Source of the DNA: Symsagittifera roscoffensis
Taxonomy: Eukaryota > Xenacoelomorpha > Acoela > Convolutidae
Assembly (NCBI RefSeq): GCF_963678635.1
Contig: NC_087063.1
Location: 58,164,759-58,228,758, forward strand
Direction of reading: 5' to 3'
DNA length: 64,000 nt
Shown here: positions 55,925 to 64,000 of the stretch, piece after piece
How the letters are laid out: every line of letters starts with the position of its first letter
How positions within the stretch are numbered: the first letter of the stretch is position 1
Program-made: the position numbers and the translations under genes
The notes under the pieces: model-generated
Told to the model about the DNA's origin: nothing
Databases searched by the model: none
What the model saw: only the letters and a program-made list of their open reading frames with translations

Positions 55925-56115
55925 ATATTTGAAATGATAGTTTATCTGCGATCATTTTTTGTGAATTTATGGGGGTTTAAAGATAGCCATTTTGGCCAAC
56001 TGCGGACAATTAACATGCTAAGCGATATGGTACGAGCTAAAGACGCGTAAGTGGAGTTTCAATCCCGCTTAGAAACTGTTCTAAATTGATGCGAGGCGCG
56101 CTATTTGGCCTATTT
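55925..56115. repeat. Additional right-end TIR copy
   Basis: The reverse complement matches the left arm at 53560-53720: 'taattgtcc', 'aaatggctatctttaaaccc', 'cccataa', 'atgatcgcagat' against 'ctgatcacaggt'. This gives a second candidate right end for the element starting at 53.52 kb, so an outer ~2.6-kb element may enclose the 1.2-kb one and the MITE at 55.0 kb. Confidence 0.6.
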
Positions 56116-56565
56116 ATTACCTCGCTGTGAGTGGAATTATCAATTTGTATTTAAAAGATTTTTGTTTGTGCGGTGGAAGATTTTTGAAAAAAACTTCAAT
56201 TTTGTCTTCATTTTTCAAAGTATCATCCATTTTTTAAAATCGAAACTTATTCTATGTACCTAAGAAGCAGTGGGAACATTCAGAACTTCATCCCGATACA
56301 AGCAGTCTTTTTAAGATTTAAGGCCCCCAATTTCGGGGCGTATGAAGATCTCAAAAACTTTCGCATCAAGATTTTGCACAATCTTGTAAAACAAAATAGA
56401 ACTGGTAGCAAATTTTTTTGTGACTTTCTAGCTTGTGTTGCTATAAATCTGGCAATTGTTGTTTTTATTTTAAATATTATTTTTGTTCAATTTGATTGTA
56501 TTTGTTTTCCATTTGAAAAACAAACAAAATTGAATAAATTTACCATTTGAGCTATGTATTGATTA
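56116..56565. other. Short intergenic stretch
   Basis: A 98-codon plus ORF (56254-56550) ends in a hydrophobic run but has no family resemblance. It is not called as a gene. Confidence 0.4.
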
Positions 56566-57480
56566 CTGTAGTCATGGAGTAATTTCAGATAAGGTACACC
56601 GTATGCTCGTCACGCTATCTTATTTTCGGCCGGATAGATTCGTGCAACTTCTTAGTCTAATACCGATCTTAATCTTACTCTTATATCTCCTAGTCTCAAT
56701 AGATCTAGTGTACACCGGTTTACGCGAGTTAGTTCCAGAATGAGAACAACTGTATTCTAAGTTAAATTCAATTTGCTCTGGTGTTGAAACTACAAGTAGT
56801 TTCAACACTTTACAAATAAATGGGTTTTTAATTTTATGGAATATGATTGGTTAGTATTAAATATTTTATAGAGATACAATATCATAATATTACCAATTAT
56901 AAATACTAGTTTAGATCTGGTTCCACCCATCCGGGGTTTAGAGAGTTTTAGTTTTTGTTCACTTATATCCATGTATGTCGCGAGCATCATTTCTGTTCCG
57001 TTCTTGGAGAAGGAAGTTGGAATCGTAGACATCAGTTTGTCATTCAACAATGACTGTGACCGCCAACCTGTTGTTTCTGGAAGTCAATCTGATTCCAGAA
57101 TAGTTTTTAGGGTCGTTTGTTTTTGTTTTGTGGAGAATTGTGTTTCGGTCTCGTTTGGGAGTGGCGTGAAGTTTAAGCTTGAATGCAATGCCTTGTGACT
57201 TGGATCTGTACGTGTGTTTGAACATCGAGATGGCCATTGTTCTGTTGCAATGGATTTTCTTTTCTGCGATGCCAAATCGTACTCTAAATTCATTGAGTGT
57301 AGTGACTGTAGGCAGCATGTCAGGTGGGTTTTGCCATTCCGTACTTGGAGTGTGATTGGGTTGTCAAATTCCTTGCTGCTCGTCTTTGGGCTGTATGTAA
57401 TCTTTAAACTGCATTGTATTATTTACATATACAAATCTTTGTTAAGTTTGTTTTTAGTTAAAATCATGTTCTAAATTTTA
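56566..57480 (-). repeat. LTR-like segment plus adjoining 3' sequence, copy 1
   Basis: The minus strand of 56570-56950 matches the plus-strand LTR-like segment at 6.3-6.7 kb. It contains a perfect inverted repeat at 56782-56807 (arms tgttgaaactac / gtagtttcaaca around aa). Upstream on the minus strand (57040-57318) it joins a decayed coding stretch (LNEFRVRFGIAEKKIHCNRT) also present at 58.98-59.28 kb. This is the 3' terminus of an LTR element of the same family as the 6-12 kb copy. Confidence 0.65.
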
Positions 57481-57539
57481 TCGCAAAAGCGTTCTTGTTT
57501 TAGTTCGGTTATTTCTAGGAGAATATTAGGAGAATAAAA

Positions 57540-58498
57540 AGATTAAAACTGCTATCTGCGATTTCTGAACAATTTGTATTTATTTACTACTTTTGAAATT
57601 AGAATTTTTACTGCTTGATTTTGGGGTTGAAATTATTAAATTATTTTCATTTTATGAATATTTACTGCTTTGGGAAAATATTTTTTTATTAATTTACTGT
57701 ACGAGATAATTTAATTGCATCACTTATTGTATAGGTTGATAAAAAAAGAATGATTTTTAGAAAAAAAGGTTTCTGTTTTTTATTTTGCTTTTTTATTTTT
57801 AGATGATTGATGATTGTGCCTATAAAGAAAAAAAAACATTGCACAATAATGGTTAGTGTTGTTTGAATATTTAAGTTAATTTTTGAATTTATATTACCTT
57901 AATCGTCGTTGAAGAATCCATGGGGGAAAACATCGTGGATGGTATCGGATGAGGTTAGTAGTTTAGCTAACAAGCGAATGATGTGTTTAGTTTGCAAAAA
58001 TGGCCAAAGCAATTCAAGTGCTTTAATGATAATACGTTCTTCAGTGTGAGGTGATCGTTCATACGGTGTGTTTTGTATTAGGTTATATAATTTGTGATTG
58101 TAGTGAGTGTTATATATAATTTCTAGGATGGGAACTTCGACGGGCTGAAGGAATTCATGAGGGAAGGGACAATTAGTGGGCGGGCTTTGTGTACGTTTTT
58201 GAGTTTGTTTAGTGGGCAGAAGATCTACATCTGGGTGATGGGGTCATAATTTCGGAGGGTGCCTTGTAGGTTAGTGACTTTATAACAAAAGGTGAAATTA
58301 AGGAAAAACGGTGATGTGTATTTTGAGTTGATGTATTGAAATCTATGGTGAGGTTGTCGTGCTGGTGTATTGTGAATGTAACGACTTTGAAGAAGTTTAT
58401 AATAATTGTACGTGTGTGTTTGTTTATTTCGTAATATGAATTCGTGTGAACAGTGCAAGTCACGTTCTTTGGGTGTGGGGAAATGAAGGGTTAGTCTA
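57540..58498 (-). pseudogene. 3'-region ORF remnant of the LTR element, copy 1
   Basis: The minus strand reads TYKAPSEIMTPSP, HKLYNLLQNT-type and ERNIIKALELLWPFLQT-type segments in the order found in the two other copies at 60.1-61.0 and 63.15-64.0 kb. The junction at about 58495-58500 is abrupt: coding sequence is joined to LTR-like sequence at a short 'ttagt' microhomology, with the ~300-bp segment found at 59.77-60.07 kb missing. I do not recognise the protein. An env-like third ORF is possible from its position before the LTR, but no fusion peptide or cleavage site is seen. Confidence 0.5.
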
Positions 58499-58499
58499 A

Positions 58500-59400
58500 T
58501 ACTTAGTCTAATACCGATCTTAATCTTACTCTTATTTCTCCTAGTCTCAATATATCTATTGTACACCGGCTTACGCGAGTTAGTTCCAGAATGAGAACAA
58601 CTGTATTCTAAGTTTAATTCAATTTGCTCTCGTGTTGAAACTACAAGTAGTTTCAACACTTTACAAATAAATAGGTTTTTAATTTTATGGAATATGGTTG
58701 GTTAGTATTTAAAATTTTATAGAGATACAATATCATAATATTACCAATTATAAATACTAGTTTACATCTGGTTCCACCCATCCGGGATTTAGAGAGTTTT
58801 AGTTTTTGTTCACTTATATCCATATGCGATGGAGGATGGATGAAGTTTGTTTGTATGTCGCGAGCATCATTTCTGTTCCGTTCTTGGAGAAGGAAGCTCA
58901 AGGAAGTTGGAATCGTAGACATCAGTTTGTCATTCAACAATGACTGTGACCGCCAACCTGTTGTTTCTGGAAGTCAATCTGATTTCAGAATCGTTTGTTA
59001 GGGTCGTTTGTTCTTGTTTTGTGGAGAATTGTGTTTCGGTTTCGTTTGGGAGTGGCGTGAAATTTGAGCTTGGATGCAATGCCTGGTGACTTGGATCTGT
59101 ACTTGTATTTGAACATCGAGTTGGCCATTGTTCTGTTGCAATGGATTTTCTTTTCGGCGATGCCAAATCGTACTCTAAATCCATTGAGTGTAGTGACTGT
59201 AGGCAGCATGTCAGGTGGGTTTTGCCATTCCGTAGTTGGAGTGTGAATGGGTTGTCAGATTCCTTGATGCTCGTCATTGGGCTGTTTGCAATCTATATAC
59301 TGCATTATATCATTTACATATACAAATCTTTGTTTATCCTATTTTTTAGTTATAATCTTTATTTTAGTTTTTATCACAAAAGCGTTATTATTTAGTTCGG
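58500..59400 (-). repeat. LTR-like segment plus adjoining 3' sequence, copy 2
   Basis: Close copy of 56.64-57.45 kb, with the same inverted repeat at 58633-58658. A 60-95-codon minus ORF (58653-58940) runs up to the inverted repeat, with SEQKLKLSKSRMGGTRCKLV. It shares with copy 1 the coding tail SIATEQW, STKQ and RLTSRNNRLAVTVIVE. Compared with copy 1 it has an extra ~40 bp (58827-58850 region) and lacks the segment beyond 58500. Confidence 0.65.
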
Positions 59401-59768
59401 TTGTTTTTAAGAGCTACTCAAAGTTGAGAAACTCTCGTCAAAAATAGTCTCGTGTGTGTCACGAAGCGTGGAAATAGTGTCGTGTGTGTCACAAAGCGTG
59501 TGTGTCACAAAGCGTGGGTGAGCCCGGCTATTGAGCATTCTCAGGACGTCCTCTTCTGGTGGGTTAGGCCAGAAGTGACGGTATAATTCCATGCTCTCTT
59601 TTTGGAGGGTCCTGTGTTAGTTCAACTTTTCATGCCATTTTTTATTACCAGTGTTTTCTTTTGTTGTCTTAGTTTTGTCTTTTCTTCAAAAATCAAATTG
59701 TTTGTTTTGGTTTTGTCTTTCGACTTTTTGGTGTTTTGTTCTTTTATGTTCAGACTTAAAAGTAGTCT
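59401..59768. other. Linker with short 'cgtgtgtgtca' repeats
   Basis: 59450-59515 contains three to four copies of 'gtgtgtcac(a/g)aagcgtg'. A minus ORF across it (59407-59592) starts MELYRHFWPNPPEEDVLRML and then reads the repeat. Coding status unknown. Confidence 0.4.
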
Positions 59769-62233
59769 TTAAAAGAATAATTTATCCGGTTCTAAGCTGG
59801 TGTTAATCCAGTTTGGGTACCATGGGTTTTTTTTCTTAGTCATGCTGCTAGGTTGTGGTGTATGGTGTTTAGTAAGCTTGCGTTGGTTAGTTTGGATTAT
59901 TATATAGTTCTTTCCAACCGGGTTAACAGAAAATTTGAATTGTGTGAATTTTGTCAAAGTTGATATCTCTGTAAGTTGAATTTCAAATTCATTAATTGAA
60001 ACAGTTCTTTCTGGGCGAGCAGTGCGAATTTGGATAGTATTTGTGGGCGAGAACATATGAAGAAGCGTCTGTAATAAGGTTGAAAACTGCTATCTGCAGT
60101 TTAAGAACAATTTGTATTAATTTACTACTTTTGAAATTAGAATTTTTACTGCTTGATTTGGGGGTTGAAATTATTAATTTATTTTCACTTTATGAATAAT
60201 TACTGCTTTGGGGAAAAAATTATATATTAAATTACTGCTATGTACGGGATAATTTAATTGCTTCACTTATTGTATAGAATAATAAAATTGAATGATTTTT
60301 AAAAAAAGCTGTCTGTTTTTTATTTCGCTTTTTTATTTGTAGATGATTGATGATTGTGCCTATAAAGAAAAAGAGAAAACATTGCATAATAATGGTTAGT
60401 GTTGTTTGAAAATTTTAGTTAAACTTTGAGTTTATATTATCTTAATCGTCGGTGAAGAAGCCATGGGGGAAAACATTGTGGATAAAATCGGTTGAGGTTA
60501 GTAGTTTAGCTAACAAACGAATGATGTTTTTAGTTTGCAAAAATGGCCATAGCAATTCAAGTGCTTTAATGATGTTACGTTCTTCAGTGTGAGGTGATCG
60601 TTCATACGGTGTGTTTTGTAATAGGTTATATAATTTGTGATTGTTGCGAGTGTTATATATGAATTCTAGGATGGGAACTTCGACGGGCTGAAGGAATTCA
60701 TGAGGGACAATTAGTGGGCGGGATTTGTGTACGTTTTTGAGTTTGTTTAGTGGGCAGAAGGTTTACATTTGGGTGATGGGGTCATAATTTCGGAGGGTGC
60801 CTTGTAGGTTAGTGACTTAAATACAAAAGGTGAAGTTAAGGAAAAACGGTGATGTGTATTTTGAGTTGATGTATTGAAATCTATGGTGAGGTTGTTGTGC
60901 TGGTATATTGTGAGTGTATTGACTTTGAATAAATTTATTATTAGTGTACATATGTGTTTGTCTATTTCGTAATATGAATTCGTGTGAACAGTGCAAATCA
61001 CGTTTTTTGGGTGTGAGGAAACGAAGGGTTAGTGAAAAATGGTTGAATTTGTTAAGGTATCATTCATAAGCAGTTGTATTGCGTAGTGCTGCAGAGATGA
61101 CTTTGTCATATTTTTTATTTAAAACGTTGCGCGCGAAGGTGTATGAGGTTTTAATGAAATATTTTTCGGTTAATTGAGGATTAGTGTATGGATCGCCAAG
61201 AGAAAAATGTCTTCATTTGGTCGGATGATATTGGGGTCGTAATAATCGATGGGGTAGTTATTTGCTTTTGGTGCAGTGAATTTTGTTAGTGATTCTTTGT
61301 ATCCTATTTGCGTGAATTAGTGTGAGGTTAATGCTGATGTTAGGAGGAAGAAAAAGGTGCTGCTTGTTTCATTATTATGAGGGGTGTTATGTAGTGGTAA
61401 TGTTAAGGATTAGTAAAGTGGTAATAAGATGTCCATGAGATTATGAGATATAAGACATGCTCGTTGACATAGTTGGAGTTTGCATCGTTGGGTTCGGAAT
61501 GGAAATATTTATAATGTGGGAAAAAGGGTAGGCATAATTGTAGGAACTCTTTCGTATTAGTGTGAAGTGGATGAGTTATATATGAAGTGGATCTTCCTGG
61601 GTTAGATGGGAATGAGGTAATTGGGAATTTTCTTTTGAAGGCTCGGTATGCGCGGTTGGTACTAGAGGATGGGACTGATGGAGAAGTAGGGTTTTGAGTG
61701 GGTTTTTTAAGTTGAAGCAGGAGAGGTTGGGGTTGTTGGATTAGGTGATGTTAGGGATCGTGAAAAATGGTGAATAGTTAGTGTCTGAGGGTGTTGCGCA
61801 GGTTGTTAAAGTGTTATGAAATTATCTAGCTCATGTGAAATTTGTGAGTGATCTTGATCGTTGTTATCGGAAGATTCAGTATTTAGAGGGGAATATGTGG
61901 GAGTGGCGTGTGAAATGGGAGAAGAAGGAGAAAGAGGTTCATTTTTGACTTGGGAATGGAGAGGTTGAAATGGAGGTTGGGAAAATGTCGATGGGCTGGG
62001 TTCGGAGTTTGCAAATTCGTGTGGTGTTTCAATGTTGGAGTTGTTGAATTGGGAGATGGGGTTATTTACTGATGTGGTGGAATTAGTATCTGATTCAATG
62101 CTGGGTGAAAAGGATAAGGTGACTGAGGTGGGGGGGGGGGGGGGGAAGCAAAAAGTGGGTTGATGGGGAGGTTGTTCTGAAGGTTGGCTGGGTGGGAAAT
62201 TGAACGAGGGAGGGATCCGAGTTCGCGGCTCAT
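59769..62233 (-). pseudogene. Third-ORF remnant of the LTR element, longest copy (copy 2)
   Basis: On the minus strand an ATG at 62233 opens MSRELGSLPRSISHPANLQN. It reaches a poly-Pro stretch encoded by the G16 run at 62130-62145 and then changes frame at that homopolymer into a Pro/Ser/Thr-rich region (SQFNNSNIETPHEFANSEPS, NEPLSPSSPISHATPTYSP) that ends at a TAA near 61813. More conserved pieces follow through stops: YITHPLHTNTKEFLQLCLPF near 61570, TNSYYEIDKHICTLIINLFK near 60960, and finally ARPERTVSINEFEIQLTEIS at 59.77-60.06 kb. Function unknown. Position just before an LTR suggests a 3' accessory or env-like ORF. Confidence 0.45.
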
Positions 62234-62239
62234 CTTGGG

Positions 62240-62800
62240 CTAAAAAGATGGTTGTTCTGAGAACGAAATTTAGTAGTATGTGCTTGTTCTATAACTTTTT
62301 GGTATGTGTCATCTATATGTGGTTGTTGTGTTATTATATGTCGGATTGGGCTTTGTGGATAACTTGATCTTGAAGTTATGAGATCTGCTGGGCAATATTT
62401 CTAAAATTTCCTGATACTAATGATAAGGGGTGGGCATGGTCAAGGTTTTGTAATTGTGGTGATGTGGGTGTTGTATTTGGGTCGTTTCGTGATTCGTCAA
62501 GTGCGTTTGGTGTTGTGGATAGCTTTGTATTATATTTTTTTATTTGAGCGTCTAAAAGAATTTTATTGATTGATGTTGAAAATATTCCAAAAAATCCTGC
62601 GAAAAGTATGCGTGCTACGCTTGCTTGTTTGTTTACTTGTGTCTGTTTTGCGCATGTTTTGTAGATTCCTTTTAAGAGAGGGAAAAATTATCCAAGAAAA
62701 TTAAACATTGCCTATAATATAGTCATTTCTTCTAAAGTGTAGTAGGGCCATCCAAATAAGGCAAGATGTTCATTTTTAAAATTTACAAAACTCAAGCTAT
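62240..62800. other. Stretch between tandem copies, nothing recognised
   Basis: AT/G-rich on the plus strand, no ORF with family resemblance. It separates the upstream truncated copy (62.83-64.0 kb) from the longest copy. Confidence 0.4.
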
Positions 62801-62825
62801 TTGTTGGTGATATGTCTTTTGGTCT

Positions 62826-64000
62826 GTAAAAGAATAATTTCTCCGGTTCTAAGCAGCTGGTATTATTCCAGTTTGGGTACCATGGGTTTTCTTTTCTTAG
62901 TCATGCTGCTAGGTTGTGGTTTATGGTGTTTAGTAAGCTTGCGTTGGTTAGTTTGGATTATTATAAAATTCTTTCCAATCGGGTTAAAGGAAAAATTGAA
63001 TTGTGTGAAATTTGTCAAAGTTGTTATCACTGTAAGTTGAAACCCAAATTCATTAATTTAAACAATTCTTTGAGGGCGAGCAGTGCGAATTTGGATAGAA
63101 TTTGTGGGCGAGAGTACATGAAGAAGCGTCTGTAAAAACGTTAAAACTGCTATCTGCGATTTATGAACAATTTGTATTTATTTAATACTTTTGAAATTAG
63201 AATTTTTATTATGTTCATTTTAATAATAATTACTGCTTTGGGGAAAAAGTTATATATTAAATTACTGCTATGTACGGGATAATTTAATTGCTTCACTTAT
63301 TGTATAGAATAAAAAAATTGAATGATTTTTAAAAAAAAAGGTGTCTGTTTTTTATTTCGCTTTTTTATTTGTAGATGATTGACGATTGTGCCTATAAAGA
63401 AAAAGAGAAAACCTTGCATAATAATGGTTAGTGTTGTTTGAATATTTTAGTTAATTTTTGAATATATATTGTCTTAATCGTCGTTGAAGAAGCCATGGGG
63501 GAAAACATCGTGGTTGATATCGAATGAGGTTAGTAGTTTAGCTAACAAGCGAATGATGTGTTTAGTTTGCAAAAATGGCCAAAGCAATTCAAGTGCTTTA
63601 ATGATAATACGTTCTTCTGTGTGAGGTGATCGTTCATACGGTGTGTTTTGTTTTAGGTTATATAATTTGTGATTGTTGCGAGTGTTATATATAATTTCTA
63701 GGATGGGAACTTCGACGGGCTGAAGGAATTCATGAGGGACAATTAGTGGGCGGGATTTGTGTACGTTTTTGAGTTTGTTTAGTGGGCAGAAGGTTTACAT
63801 TTGGTTGATGGGGTCATAATTTCGGAGGGTGCCTTGTAGGTTAGTGACTTAAATACAAAAGGTGAAGTTAAGGAAAAACGGTGATGTGTATTTTGAGTTG
63901 ATGTATTGAAATCTATGGTGAGGTTGTTGTGCTGGTATATTGTGAGTGTATTGACTTTGAATAAATTTATTATTAGTGTACATATGTGTTTGTTTAGTTC
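62826..64000 (-). pseudogene. 3'-region ORF remnant of the LTR element, copy 3 (runs out of the window)
   Basis: 62826-63140 is a close copy of 59769-60075 ('taccatgggtttt', 'tcatgctgctaggttgtgg'). 63145-64000 is a close copy of 60085-60990 ('atgattgacgattgtgcc', 'ccatgggggaaaacat', 'gggaacttcgacgggctgaa'). There is no LTR-like segment on its 3' side, because the element breaks at about 62.82 kb. Stops interrupt the frame throughout. Confidence 0.6.

Overview
The window looks like part of an invertebrate (metazoan) nuclear genome. It is AT-rich, has no bacterial gene layout, shows short GT-AG introns, and is dominated by decayed transposable elements: Ty3/Gypsy-type LTR elements, a jockey/CR1-like LINE and several TIR elements. 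Animal domains are also present (SET domain, macro domain, SGNH hydrolase). I cannot name the species. The style is arthropod-like or marine-invertebrate-like, but that is an impression. There is a 200-N assembly gap at 4200-4399.

Layout. 1-4.1 kb: minus-strand remnant of an AT-rich Gypsy element (gag, protease, RT, RNase H). 5.8-6.15 kb: a hAT-like MITE with an 8-bp target duplication. 6.3-12 kb: a second copy of the same Gypsy family on the plus strand (LTR-like segment, gag, degenerate zinc knuckle, protease). 13.7-27.4 kb: a visibly GC-richer minus-strand block. It begins with a dead Gypsy gag-pro-pol (CCHC gag, DTGA protease, RT lacking its YxDD box, truncated RNase H and integrase) that runs in frame into a TARG1/OARD1-like macro domain. 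About 490 bp later comes an almost gap-free run of ORFs with a coiled coil, one canonical SGNH hydrolase, a second SGNH-like domain split across two frames, a candidate endonuclease/exonuclease/phosphatase start and four or more unrecognised proteins. This is the most unusual part of the window. 27.4-31 kb: TIR fragment, minisatellite and a near-perfect 76-bp palindrome. 31.3-34.3 kb: a decayed spliced gene of unrecognised family, possibly a transposase. 34.8-38.75 kb: another LTR element with an integrase remnant. 39.05-39.43 kb: SET-domain pseudogene (KMT5A/SET8-like). 39.7-41.9 kb: 5'-truncated LINE. 42.2-45.3 kb: candidate host exons on both strands. 45-51.2 kb: five units of a ~1.25-kb macrosatellite, each carrying a piece of the neighbouring gene's last exon. 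53.5-56.1 kb: nested TIR elements. 56.5-64 kb: three partial, tandem, minus-strand copies of LTR-element 3' regions sharing LTR sequence with the 6.3-kb copy.

How it fits together: nearly all coding signal is mobile-element derived and most of it is broken. The 13.7-22.3 kb array is the exception, with long ORFs and stop/start overlaps. It is either the 3' cargo of a very large Gypsy-like element or a separate element lying next to one. I favour the first because the macro domain is already fused in frame behind the integrase remnant, on the same strand and with similar composition, but no terminal repeats were found to prove it.
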